Origin: Candidatus Sumerlaeota bacterium
GTDB lineage: Bacteria > UBP6 > UBA1177
Length of the DNA stretch: 35,343 nucleotides
Direction: 5' to 3'
NCBI GenBank assembly: GCA_007132725.1
Contig: SLOD01000125.1
Location: 1 to 35,343 of the forward strand
The notes under the pieces are model-generated. The model made no database searches, was not told the origin of the DNA, and worked only from the letters and a program-made list of their open reading frames with translations. The position numbers and the translations under genes were made by a program. Positions 27,085-35,084 of the stretch are shown here, piece after piece. The first letter of the stretch is position 1. Each line of letters begins with the position of its first letter.

Positions 27085-28341
27085 TCAGTTAGCTAATATT
27101 TCGCCTTTAAAGTACTCAATAGCATCAAGGACAGGATTTACACATGCCTGTCCAAGACCACATATCGGACTTCTTTTCATTACAAGACAAAGTTCTTTAA
27201 GAAGTTCAAGATCGCTGACTGTTCCTTCTCCGAAAGCAAACTCTTCCACTATTTCCTTTATCCTGTGTGTACCTTCTCTGCATGGCGTACATTTTCCGCA
27301 ACTTTCATGTTCGAAAAACTCAGCCACTGTAAGAAGATGATCTACTACACTTCTTCTGTCGTTACATACAAAGATCGATCCTGTGCCGTAACTTACATTG
27401 AACTCACAACATCTTTCGTATGTCCATACTTTTTCAAGCATCTCAGGAGTAAAAATATTGCCTGAACTTCCACCTATCTGAGCAAACTTAACTTCTCCGC
27501 CGCTTGTTCCTTTTCCATATTTTTTAATGATCTCGGCAAAAGAAAGGTCTATCGGGGTTTCAAGTATTCCGGGTTCATTAACATCTCCGCAAAGCATAAA
27601 AAGCTTTGTCCCCGGACTGCATGAAGCTCCAATATTCCGGTACCACTCAGAACCTTTTACAATTATATGAGGAACATTACTGAGTGTTTCAACATTGTTG
27701 ACAATCGTAGGTTTTCCAAAGAGACCCTCAACCGGAGGATAAGGAGGTTTAAGTCTCGGCTCTCCTCTTTTCCCTTCCATTGAGTCTATAAGAGCAGTTT
27801 CTTCTCCGCAGATATATGCTCCCCCACCCATTGCAACACTGAGTTCAAAATCGAATCCGCTGCCTAAGATATTTTTCCCAAGCATCCCTTTTTCTTCTGC
27901 CTGTTTTATTGCGGCATTGACAGTGTTTATTGAATCTCTATACTCTCCTCTGATATAAATAAATCCTTTAGTAGCACCGATCGCATAAGCTGCGATAGTG
28001 ATACCTTCAATGAGCTGGTGAGGATCACCTTCCATTAATATTCTGTCTTTTACAGTTCCCGGCTCACCTTCATCTGCATTACATATTATGTATTTCTGAT
28101 CTGCCTGGGCGTTATATGTGAACAACCATTTTCTTCCCGTTGGAAAATTAGCTCCCCCGCGACCACGAAGTCCGGAATCGCTTACAACATCGATCACTTC
28201 TTTTCTATCCATAGAAACAGTCTTTTTAAGTGCTTCGTAGCCGCCACTGGTGACATATTCTTCTATTTTTAATGGATCAATGTTTCCAATGTTTTTTAAA
28301 AGAACATTGTCAGTTGAAAGTATTTTTGCATTGTATTTCAT
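27085..28341 (-). CDS. hydB: NuoF/HydB-like NADH-binding hydrogenase subunit, core-only form
   Basis: This subunit moves electrons between NAD(P)H and the hydrogenase through FMN and a [4Fe-4S] cluster. The FMN/NADH site is visible as SGLRGRGGANFPTGRKW, NADEGEPGTVKDRIL and GAYICGEETALIDSMEGKRG, and the cluster ligands as ESCGKCTPCREGTHR plus ICGLGQAC. At 418 residues it is only the NuoF core. The N-terminal [2Fe-2S] thioredoxin-like domain and the C-terminal two-[4Fe-4S] ferredoxin domain present in bifurcating HydB/HndC proteins are both missing. ATG 28341 is chosen because AGGGGGG lies just upstream; a longer frame to 28416 would overlap the previous gene and adds no family sequence. Confidence 0.92.
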   Translation of the reverse strand: MKYNAKILSTDNVLLKNIGNIDPLKIEEYVTSGGYEALKKTVSMDRKEVIDVVSDSGLRGRGGANFPTGRKWLFTYNAQADQKYIICNADEGEPGTVKDRILMEGDPHQLIEGITIAAYAIGATKGFIYIRGEYRDSINTVNAAIKQAEEKGMLGKNILGSGFDFELSVAMGGGAYICGEETALIDSMEGKRGEPRLKPPYPPVEGLFGKPTIVNNVETLSNVPHIIVKGSEWYRNIGASCSPGTKLFMLCGDVNEPGILETPIDLSFAEIIKKYGKGTSGGEVKFAQIGGSSGNIFTPEMLEKVWTYERCCEFNVSYGTGSIFVCNDRRSVVDHLLTVAEFFEHESCGKCTPCREGTHRIKEIVEEFAFGEGTVSDLELLKELCLVMKRSPICGLGQACVNPVLDAIEYFKGEILAN

Positions 28342-28351
28342 TCTATCCCCC

Positions 28352-28825
28352 CTATCTGTACTTTTTGAGAATCGAGTTAAGTGACTCAGGAGCCACATTG
28401 CCGTACACTTCGTCATCGATCATGATAGCAGGAGCAGCGGTACAAGTACCAATACATGCAGTCTCTTCAAGTGTGAAAAGATTATCTTCAGATGTTTCAC
28501 CCATATCAACATCGAGTTCTTTCATTAACATATCTTCGATAACAAAAGAGTCTTTAACCGCACATGGCCCGTCTTTGCATACTCTTATGATGTGTTTCCC
28601 TCTCGGCTCAATAGAAAACATAGAGTAAAACGAAACAAAGCCGTAAACTTTGTTAAGCGGCATTTTAGTAAGCTTAGAAACTTCTTTTAAAGCTTCTTCG
28701 GGAAGCCAGTTCCCGCAGGCTTTCTGCACATCATGCAAAAGCACCATAAGGTTTCCCTTTTCAGGGCAATAATCCGAGAATATTTCACGGATTTTTTCAA
28801 GGTTGATGCTCATTTTTTCCTCCAA
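28352..28825 (-). CDS. hydC: NuoE/HydC-like [2Fe-2S] hydrogenase subunit
   Basis: A 157-residue thioredoxin-fold [2Fe-2S] protein. Ligands are Cys-x4-Cys in RVCKDGPCAVK and Cys-x3-Cys in ACIGTCTAAP, the standard NuoE/HndA pattern; KVYGFVSFYSMFSIEPRGKH is the usual middle segment. It is the first gene of the hydrogenase operon and would pass electrons between the NuoF-like subunit and HydA. A strong TGGAGG lies 6 bases before its ATG. Confidence 0.95.
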   Translation of the reverse strand: MEEKMSINLEKIREIFSDYCPEKGNLMVLLHDVQKACGNWLPEEALKEVSKLTKMPLNKVYGFVSFYSMFSIEPRGKHIIRVCKDGPCAVKDSFVIEDMLMKELDVDMGETSEDNLFTLEETACIGTCTAAPAIMIDDEVYGNVAPESLNSILKKYR

Positions 28826-28848
28826 ACTGGTTTAGTAAATTATCACTA

Positions 28849-28869
28849 TCAAAGTATATAGTCCAACAT
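28849..28869 (-). other. Possible 6-codon leader ORF before the hydrogenase operon
   Basis: On the minus strand, AGGAGG (28877-28882) is followed after 7 bases by ATG and the frame MLDYIL-stop. A consensus Shine-Dalgarno so close to an ATG is unlikely to be mere noise, but the expected start of the nearest promoter (about 28877) may cut it off. If transcribed from further upstream, it could be a leader peptide; otherwise it is chance. Confidence 0.2.
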
Positions 28870-28883
28870 CCGTTGTCCTCCTG

Positions 28884-28912
28884 AATATAAAAAAAAAAAA
28901 TCATTCAATCAA
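28884..28912 (-). promoter_or_regulatory. Candidate hydrogenase promoter with an A/T homopolymer spacer
   Basis: On the minus strand, TTGATT (28907-28912) and TATATT (28884-28889) are spaced by exactly 17 bases. The spacer reads GAATGA followed by eleven T; with the first T of the -10 box, the run is twelve. Gain or loss of a T would change the spacing. The 155-base gap 28826-28980 otherwise shows no hairpin or gene apart from the short leader frame described separately. Confidence 0.45.
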
Positions 28913-28980
28913 CTTTTTTTGGCTTCTTTTCACTATTTATTATTATATTTTGCAACTACTTGAATTGTAAGAGTTATTTT

Positions 28981-29991
28981 TCAGTGACAAAAAACCTTTA
29001 CAGCACTGCTTTTGAAGGTTATGAAAACTTTCTTTCCGATATCCAGCTCAAGATTATTAAATGATGCGGAAGTTATTGTTGAGCATATTTCAAATCCTGC
29101 ATTGACAACTATATTGTATCCGTTGAATTTTTTTTCAATATCTGTAATTTCTCCATGAAATGAATTTCTTGCGGAACTTTTTATTTTTTCTACTGAAAGA
29201 ATTGTATCTTCAGATTTTACTGCTATGTAAACCTTTTTGCGGTCTTTGCTTTCCACATAAATTTTTATATTTCCGCTGATAAAACAGTTATCTTCTATTT
29301 TACCTGAATAAACATTTCTGTAACCTACAAAATCTGCAACAAAGCTGTCTGCAGGAGTATTAAATATTTCTTCAGGCGTTCCAAACTGTACGATAGCTCC
29401 GTTTTTAATCACTGCTATTTTATCGGCTACGGACAAGGCCTCATTGAAATCATGAGTCACATGTATCACAGTTGCACCAGTCTCTCTGTGTATCTGTCTG
29501 AACAGTTTTTGTATTTCGTTTTTAACATTCTGATCAAGAGCAGCGGTCGGCTCATCAAAAAGAAGGAGTTCCGGCTTATAAACAACAGCTCTTGCAATTG
29601 CAACTCTCTGTTTTTCTCCTCCGCTCAATGTTTTTATATTTCTTTCCAAAAGATGTTCTATGTGAAGTTTTTTTGAAGTTTGAACTACAGTTTCACTCAC
29701 TTTCATCTTTTTGTTTCCTCTCATTTTCAAACCGTAAGCTATATTGTCAAAAACAGAAAGATGGGGGAACAACATAAGATTTTGATAAATAAAACCTATT
29801 TTTGAATTGTCAACACCCTCTATACTGCCTTTGTGAGGTTTTTCAAGGGATGCTATTATTTCAAGAAGAAGTGTTTTTCCACTCCCGCTTGGACCGAGGA
29901 TCACAAGATATTCACCTTTTTGAATTTCAAGGGATATATCTTTCAGGCTGAAAATTTTATAGTTTTTTGATATTCCAGAAAGCTTAATCAT
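28981..29991 (-). CDS. wtpC: Tungstate/molybdate ABC transporter ATP-binding protein
   Basis: The 336-residue ATPase drives oxyanion import. Motifs in order: Walker A GPSGSGKT, Q-loop IGFIYQNLMLFPHLS, signature LSGGEKQRVAIARA, Walker B LLLFDEPTAALD and H-loop VTHD. A C-terminal TOBE/Mop-like beta domain (from about residue 230) resembles the regulatory domain of ModC/WtpC. ATG 29991 has AAAGGA at 6-base spacing and overlaps the permease gene by 8 bases; a TTG at 30009 is less likely. The specificity is inferred from the neighbouring WtpA-like binding protein. Confidence 0.92.
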   Translation of the reverse strand: MIKLSGISKNYKIFSLKDISLEIQKGEYLVILGPSGSGKTLLLEIIASLEKPHKGSIEGVDNSKIGFIYQNLMLFPHLSVFDNIAYGLKMRGNKKMKVSETVVQTSKKLHIEHLLERNIKTLSGGEKQRVAIARAVVYKPELLLFDEPTAALDQNVKNEIQKLFRQIHRETGATVIHVTHDFNEALSVADKIAVIKNGAIVQFGTPEEIFNTPADSFVADFVGYRNVYSGKIEDNCFISGNIKIYVESKDRKKVYIAVKSEDTILSVEKIKSSARNSFHGEITDIEKKFNGYNIVVNAGFEICSTITSASFNNLELDIGKKVFITFKSSAVKVFCH

Positions 29992-30742
29992 ATCTGTTCC
30001 TTTCACCAATAATTCTCAAAACGGTAAAAATGAGAAGACAAATAAGAATAAGTAAAACAGCCACCGGTTTTGCGTGACTCAGCCCGAATGATTCGTACCT
30101 GTCATATATTAAAACAGGAGCTATCATCGGGTGGTATGCAAGGACAACTACCGCACCGAATTCAGATATTCCCCTTGCCCACATCATTATTGATCCGCTT
30201 AAGAGATGCCTTTTTAGCATCGGGAGAGTCACCGTCATAAATGCTTTGAACGGTGTTGCTCCAAGTGTGCAGGCAACTTTTTCATATTTCGGATCAATAA
30301 GCTTCAGACCGCTTTTCAGGCTGTTTATGAGAAACGGAACTGAGACAAAAAACATTGCGACAGATATTGCAATTTCAGTTCCGATGATGGATATTCCTGT
30401 CGTTCTGCCGAAAAAAGAGTGTCTGCCCCATACCGAAAGGAGTGCGATACCTGCGGCGGTATGGGGAATTATTACAGGTATGTCAATTATTCCTTCTATC
30501 AGCTTTTTCCCTTTAAAATCGAGCCTTACCAAAACCCATGCCAAAGGAAGTCCAAATATTATTGCGGCGATAGTAGCCCATAAAGATGCTCTTAAAGTAA
30601 GGAATATCGAGTTCATCACTTCAGCGTCAAATGCAGCTTCAAAAAGCTCTTGGGGCGACACAGAAAAGACCATTCCGACAAGCGGAAAAAGGATAAAAAA
30701 CACTATGACAGCACCTGAAATTATGAACATGTTTTTCATCAT
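29984..30742 (-). CDS. wtpB: Tungstate/molybdate ABC transporter permease
   Basis: A 252-residue inner-membrane permease of the ModB/WtpB/CysT type with about six hydrophobic spans. The ATPase-coupling EAA-type loop is visible as KVACTLGATPFKAFMTVTLP, followed by GISEFGAVVVLAYHP, a segment typical of ModB/WtpB. It begins with ATGA overlapping the wtpA stop and overlaps wtpC, so all three subunits are translationally coupled. Confidence 0.93.
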   Translation of the reverse strand: MMKNMFIISGAVIVFFILFPLVGMVFSVSPQELFEAAFDAEVMNSIFLTLRASLWATIAAIIFGLPLAWVLVRLDFKGKKLIEGIIDIPVIIPHTAAGIALLSVWGRHSFFGRTTGISIIGTEIAISVAMFFVSVPFLINSLKSGLKLIDPKYEKVACTLGATPFKAFMTVTLPMLKRHLLSGSIMMWARGISEFGAVVVLAYHPMIAPVLIYDRYESFGLSHAKPVAVLLILICLLIFTVLRIIGERNRYD

Positions 30743-31692
30743 AACTTTTCCACACTCAGTTTTTTAAGTTTTTCAGGGAGCTTATCAAAATCTGAAGATT
30801 CAGCCGGATCTATGACGGGGTGTCCGTTATCTGCCATTATTTTCTGTCCTGCGGGAGAAAGAATGAATTCAACCAGTTTTATCCCCCACTCTCTCTGCGA
30901 TCCGTTTTTAGGGACAGTTATCCCATATATCATCGGTTCTCCGTTTATTTCAATCTTATCATGCGGTGTTCTTCCCGAAAGGGTTACTGTTGCATTCCTG
31001 TAAAATTCGCTGTGGTTGGCAGAACCGAGGTTTATCTCTTTTGGCAATTCAATAAACTCAAAGTCATGCTGTTTGGCAACAGAACGGTACATAAAAACAT
31101 AGTCAAGCTCACCGAATTCAACGAGGGATAACAAGTCGGTTTCTTTGGGGCGGATATGTTTTCTTGGTCTTTTTGCATCAAGTTTTTCATAAAGACCTTT
31201 TTCATTATAGTATATCTGGGCAAGCTGCCAGACAAGCAAGGTACGATATCCGCAAGGGTCAAGCTCGGGCTCAGAGTGGCCGTAGTTCACACCATCACGC
31301 AGCAGAATTTCAAACCAATTCTCTTTTGTTATTTCTTTGCGGTATTTTGATTTTTCACTGAACATCAGAACCATTTCATTTGTTACAAATCTTATCGCCC
31401 AACCTGTATATTCAGGCATAAGAAGAGTTCTTATTACATGTTCATCTGCACTTGCCATAACATCTGCATTCCGTTTCAGGTCTGTTATTTTTCTTGCACT
31501 CGCTCTGCTTCCTGCCGCCTCAAGAAGAACCCTTACCCTCGGATTTTCTTTTTCAAAAGCATCCTTTATATCTTTAAAAGGTTTTGCAAGAGAGCCTGCG
31601 TGAAAAACAGTGATCTCCGTTACAGACCTGTCCCTGCAACCGACCGCAAACATTAGTTGAATGAAAACTACAATAATTACTAAAGCTTTCAA
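30739..31692 (-). CDS. wtpA: Tungstate/molybdate-binding lipoprotein
   Basis: The 317-residue protein begins with a hydrophobic signal ending in AVGC, a lipobox, so it should be anchored at the membrane surface. The mature part has ITVFHAGSLAKPFKDI, then ASADEHVIRTLL, and SEPELDPCGYRTLLVWQLAQ, a block characteristic of WtpA/ModA-archaeal type proteins that bind the oxyanion with acidic side chains in octahedral coordination. This favours WtpA over bacterial ModA; whether it prefers tungstate or molybdate is not decided. The start is TTG 31692, with GGAG 5 bases upstream. It follows the MOSC-MogA gene by 20 bases. Confidence 0.92.
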   Translation of the reverse strand: MKALVIIVVFIQLMFAVGCRDRSVTEITVFHAGSLAKPFKDIKDAFEKENPRVRVLLEAAGSRASARKITDLKRNADVMASADEHVIRTLLMPEYTGWAIRFVTNEMVLMFSEKSKYRKEITKENWFEILLRDGVNYGHSEPELDPCGYRTLLVWQLAQIYYNEKGLYEKLDAKRPRKHIRPKETDLLSLVEFGELDYVFMYRSVAKQHDFEFIELPKEINLGSANHSEFYRNATVTLSGRTPHDKIEINGEPMIYGITVPKNGSQREWGIKLVEFILSPAGQKIMADNGHPVIDPAESSDFDKLPEKLKKLSVEKL

Positions 31693-31712
31693 TGAGGCTC
31701 CATTAATATATT

Positions 31713-32636
31713 TCAGTGTCCTATCCCGTGAAGCATCAAAATAAGATGCTCAAAGTTTTTCAAAAGTTCTTTCGTGTATTCATTTACAGCTTTTACGCTG
31801 CCTGGAAGAGCAAAAACAAAGGTTTTTTCCATCACAGTTGCTACAGAGCGGGATATGAGAGCGGCCGGGTGATCTTTTCCGTAAAGAAGTCTGATGTGAT
31901 CCATTATCCCTGTTATAGTTTTGTCTGCAAGCGAAAGAACAACTTCGGGTGTATTGTCCCTTGGTCCGATTCCTGTACCTCCGGTCGTTATAACAATATC
32001 AACCCTGTCCCGGCGGTCTTTAACAAGCATTTTTTTTAGAATTTCAGGTTCATCAGGGATGATGTCTCTTTCAATGCAAAGGTGCCATCTAAACGGGGAA
32101 AAGTATTCACTCACTATTTTTTCTATTTCCGGACCGCTTTGGTCAGGATACTCTCCTTCATAGGCTCTGTCACTGAGTGTTATAATGTGAATCCGCAGTT
32201 TTTTTTCAATTAATTTCACATGATCCCTTTTGTTGATCGCTCCTTCTTTTAAAACTCTTACAAAAACACCTTCCTTTGGCATTATACATTCACCTGTCCT
32301 TTTGAATATTGAACATCCTTCGCCGTGACACTTTTTACCGATTTGGGTCACTTCCAGTTCAACTTCGCCTATAATGAATTTGTCAAGAACTGACACTTTG
32401 GACATATCTATCCCTTCAAGGACTATATTTTCTCCAAATGCTCCCGGAGCAAGCTCAATTTCTGTCTGTTTTTTAAAACCATCAATGGATTCTGCTCCCA
32501 ATATGCTTATCTGCCTATGCCATTTCCCTGCATGTGCATCGTTTTCAAGACCCCTGGAAGTTACTTTGCAAGAGGTTATCTCTTTTTTTTCAGTCCCTTT
32601 TTTTTCAGAAATATTTATTGATCTTATTCTTCCCAT
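31713..32636 (-). CDS. MOSC domain fused to MogA/MoaB-like molybdopterin adenylyltransferase
   Basis: The 307-residue protein has two domains. Residues 1-145 are a MOSC domain (SRGLENDAHAGKWHRQISIL, APGAFGENIVLEGID, KKCHGEGCSIFKRTGEC with its conserved Cys), a family that handles sulfur or molybdopterin at Moco enzymes. Residues about 147-307 are MogA/MoaB-like: IITLSDRAYEGEYPDQSGPE, VITTGGTGIGPRDNTPEVVL and FALPGSVKAVNEY, which activates molybdopterin by adenylylation before metal insertion by MoeA. The fusion is known in Desulfobacterota and other anaerobes. It starts one base after moaC, with GGAAG upstream. Confidence 0.93.
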   Translation of the reverse strand: MGRIRSINISEKKGTEKKEITSCKVTSRGLENDAHAGKWHRQISILGAESIDGFKKQTEIELAPGAFGENIVLEGIDMSKVSVLDKFIIGEVELEVTQIGKKCHGEGCSIFKRTGECIMPKEGVFVRVLKEGAINKRDHVKLIEKKLRIHIITLSDRAYEGEYPDQSGPEIEKIVSEYFSPFRWHLCIERDIIPDEPEILKKMLVKDRRDRVDIVITTGGTGIGPRDNTPEVVLSLADKTITGIMDHIRLLYGKDHPAALISRSVATVMEKTFVFALPGSVKAVNEYTKELLKNFEHLILMLHGIGH

Positions 32637-32637
32637 T

Positions 32638-33096
32638 TTACATATCTTCCTTTTTTTTGCTGATAAGTTTAACTTCTTTTATGATCATTGTTTTATCAAC
32701 GGCTTTACACATATCATAAACACCGAGAAGTGCTCCGCTTACTGCGGTAAGAGCTTCCATTTCAACTCCGGTTTTCCCCACACATTTGGCTGTTGAAACC
32801 GCTTTTACACCTTTGTCCGTAACTTCCATATCAACATTGATGTCAGTTATAGCAAGCGGATGGCAAAGCGGTATAATATCAGATGTTTTTTTTGCCGCCT
32901 GAATTCCTGCAATTTTAGCAACGGTAAGAACATCCCCTTTTTTCATGAGGTTTTTTCTTATCATTTCAATTGTTTCAGGTTTCAAGGATATGAAACCTTC
33001 CGCAACTGCTGTCCTTATCTGGTCGGACTTTACAGAAACATCGACCATTTTTGCTTTACCACTGCTATCAACATGGGTCAATTTGTTCTTTGGCAA
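32638..33096 (-). CDS. moaC: Cyclic pyranopterin monophosphate synthase MoaC
   Basis: MoaC turns the MoaA product into cyclic pyranopterin monophosphate, the first stable Moco intermediate. The 152-residue protein has the active-site segments IPLCHPLAITDINVDMEV and GVEMEALTAVSGALLGVYDM, and a Lys-rich end (AVDKTMIIKEVKLI). The start is TTG 33096, with AGGAGG 5 bases upstream; the residues KLTHVDSSGKAKMVDVS that it adds match the usual MoaC N-terminus, so a later ATG is unlikely. It begins one base after moaA. Confidence 0.96.
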   Translation of the reverse strand: MPKNKLTHVDSSGKAKMVDVSVKSDQIRTAVAEGFISLKPETIEMIRKNLMKKGDVLTVAKIAGIQAAKKTSDIIPLCHPLAITDINVDMEVTDKGVKAVSTAKCVGKTGVEMEALTAVSGALLGVYDMCKAVDKTMIIKEVKLISKKKEDM

Positions 33097-33097
33097 G

Positions 33098-33898
33098 TTA
33101 TCCTCCTATGTTATAAAATTTATGTGCCCGGCTCATGACACCTTTTTCGGGCTTTGAATTTATCGCCTGAATAAATGCCTCTTTTACCCCCAGTTTTCTT
33201 ACACTAAAGCTTTCATCACTGAAGAGGCAGGGGGTAACCATTCCATCTGAAGAAACTCTCAGCCTGTTACATATAGAACATTTGCCTCCCTCTCCCCCTA
33301 TTACATTCCAGAAGGTTCCTTTTTCAAGATCCATCTTTCTTATAAATCTTATTTTCAAGCTATTTTCCTCTGCAAATTTTGCCACCGTACGGGCATTTTT
33401 TTCATCAGAAAAACGATCTATTACTGTGTTTATTTTTATTTCTTTAAATCCTGTTTTTACAGCGGTTTCTATCCCTTCAAAAACATATTTCAACTCCCCG
33501 CATCTGGTAATTTTCCGGTATTCTTCAGGGTGGGTCGTGTCAAGGCTTATGTTGAGACGGTGAAGCCCCGCATCTTTGAGATCTTTGGCAAATCTTTTTA
33601 AAAAAATTCCGTTAGTTGTGAGTCCGAAATCCTTTATCCCTTTGACACTGGATATCATTTTGACAAGTTCTGTTATATCTTTTCTTACAAGAGGCTCGCC
33701 CCCTGTCAGCCTTATCTTTTCAAATCCAAGTTCCACAGCGATTTTAACAACTTCTGTTATTTCGTCAAAAGAAAGAATATCTTCATGTTTGAGGAGCTTA
33801 ACTCCTTCTTCGGGCATGCAGTATACACATCTCAAGTTACAACGGTCTGTAACTGAAACTCTCAGGTAGTTTATTTTTCTGTTATATGTATCGAACAC
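33098..33898 (-). CDS. moaA: Compact GTP 3',8-cyclase MoaA
   Basis: MoaA is the radical SAM enzyme that starts Moco synthesis from GTP. The N-terminal cluster is Cys20-x3-Cys24-x2-Cys27 (TDRCNLRCVYCMPEEG), followed by RLTGGEPLVRKDI and LTTNGI. The C-terminal substrate cluster is intact: Cys207-x2-Cys210-x13-Cys224 with NRLRVSSDG. The essential C-terminal Gly-Gly is present (YNIGG). At 266 residues it is some 55-70 shorter than usual; most of the loss falls between FIRKMDLEKG and the second cluster, where the GPA/GFI segment is missing. The start is GTG 33898 with GGAG upstream, 17 bases inside moeA. Confidence 0.93.
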   Translation of the reverse strand: MFDTYNRKINYLRVSVTDRCNLRCVYCMPEEGVKLLKHEDILSFDEITEVVKIAVELGFEKIRLTGGEPLVRKDITELVKMISSVKGIKDFGLTTNGIFLKRFAKDLKDAGLHRLNISLDTTHPEEYRKITRCGELKYVFEGIETAVKTGFKEIKINTVIDRFSDEKNARTVAKFAEENSLKIRFIRKMDLEKGTFWNVIGGEGGKCSICNRLRVSSDGMVTPCLFSDESFSVRKLGVKEAFIQAINSKPEKGVMSRAHKFYNIGG

Positions 33899-35084
33899 TT
33901 GCTTTATCTCCTTTTTTCAGCTCAAGGCACCCTTTTTCGATCTTAAAAACAGCGTCTGCTTTCGCAAGTATATGAAAATGCCCGGAACCATTATATTTAA
34001 GAGGGGTTATTCCCCCGGTCTTAGATAGCTTTGCCGGAACCCATTCATCTCTTGTTCCTTTTTTTCTTGAAAAACTCTCTTCAAGAATCAGGTTCGTTTC
34101 AGTGCAAATATGCCCTCCGCCACCGTTCATTTTTTCAATTGCCGGTCTTACAAGTATTTCAAATATTATAAAAACAGAAAGAGGGTTTCCCGGCATACCG
34201 AAAAGGATATCTTTTTTCCGGGACACATTGCTTCTTACAGCAAAGGTTGTCGGTTTACCCGGTTTTACTGCAACTGAATCAAAGAGAACATCATACCCAA
34301 GTTCCCTTACAGCTTTTCCTCCAAGGTCGTAATCTCCCATACTTACACCGCCTGTTATAAGAACTATCTCAGATTCTTCAGCCGTTTCATTTATCACTTT
34401 TTTTATAAGGTCAATTTCATCTTTGACTATTCCTTTGTAAAGAGGTGTTCCTCCGGCTCTTTCTATCTGGGCGATCAACTGCCAACTGTTGGCGTTACGG
34501 ATCTGTTCTTTTGAGGGGGTTTCCCATGGTTCAATTATTTCATCTCCGGTAGCAATTATTCCGACAACAGGTTTTTTTACTGTGCTTATATTATATTTGC
34601 CAAGTGAAGCAAGGGTTGGTATATGGGATGGAGAAATTACGGTGCCTGCAGATATTGCCACTTCCCCTTTTTTCAGGTCTTCTCCTTTTAAAGCATAGTT
34701 TCTTGACCTGAGTTGGTTCTTAGAAACATTGAACTTCACATAACCACTGGATTCTTTGGAATATTCAACCATTACAACTCTTTCTGCACCTTCGGGCATC
34801 ACAGCACCGGTCATGATCTTTATACAGGTCCCTTTTTCAACTTTGCAGGAAGCAACAGAACCTGCAGGAAGAATTTCAGTTATTTTCAAGGATTTGCCGA
34901 CATCTTCATCTTTTATGGCATAACCGTCCATTGCACTTCTATTAAAGGGGGGGATGTCTCTGTCACATACTACATTTTCAGCAAGGAACCTCCCTATACT
35001 TTTTTCAAGTGGAACAATTTCTGTTTTTCTAATTTCTTGAATATTGGCAAGAACTTTTGACTCAGCTTCATCAAAAGATATCAT
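33882..35084 (-). CDS. moeA: Molybdopterin molybdenumtransferase MoeA
   Basis: MoeA inserts molybdate (or tungstate) into adenylylated molybdopterin. The 400-residue protein shows ISFDEAESKVLANI at the start, RDIPPFNRSAMDGYAI, KIMTGAVMPEGAE, VGIIATGDEII, ITGGVSMGDYD and SVAVKPGKPTTFAV, then FGMPGNPLSVF: all family hallmarks, including the Asp and Lys of the active site. ATG 35084 overlaps the upstream stop as ATGA and has GGAAG nearby; an in-frame ATG at 35102 with GGAG at 8 bases is a possible alternative that adds six residues. Confidence 0.95.
   Translation of the reverse strand: MISFDEAESKVLANIQEIRKTEIVPLEKSIGRFLAENVVCDRDIPPFNRSAMDGYAIKDEDVGKSLKITEILPAGSVASCKVEKGTCIKIMTGAVMPEGAERVVMVEYSKESSGYVKFNVSKNQLRSRNYALKGEDLKKGEVAISAGTVISPSHIPTLASLGKYNISTVKKPVVGIIATGDEIIEPWETPSKEQIRNANSWQLIAQIERAGGTPLYKGIVKDEIDLIKKVINETAEESEIVLITGGVSMGDYDLGGKAVRELGYDVLFDSVAVKPGKPTTFAVRSNVSRKKDILFGMPGNPLSVFIIFEILVRPAIEKMNGGGGHICTETNLILEESFSRKKGTRDEWVPAKLSKTGGITPLKYNGSGHFHILAKADAVFKIEKGCLELKKGDKASVRYI

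Noticed and set aside
28887-28900. Poly-T run read as the terminator of the wtp operon
   Set aside because: No stable hairpin precedes it on the minus strand; it fits better as a promoter spacer.
30246-30767. 173-codon open frame on the plus strand opposite wtpB
   Set aside because: Its mirror gene is a clear permease with conserved motifs; the antisense frame has no family features or ribosome site.
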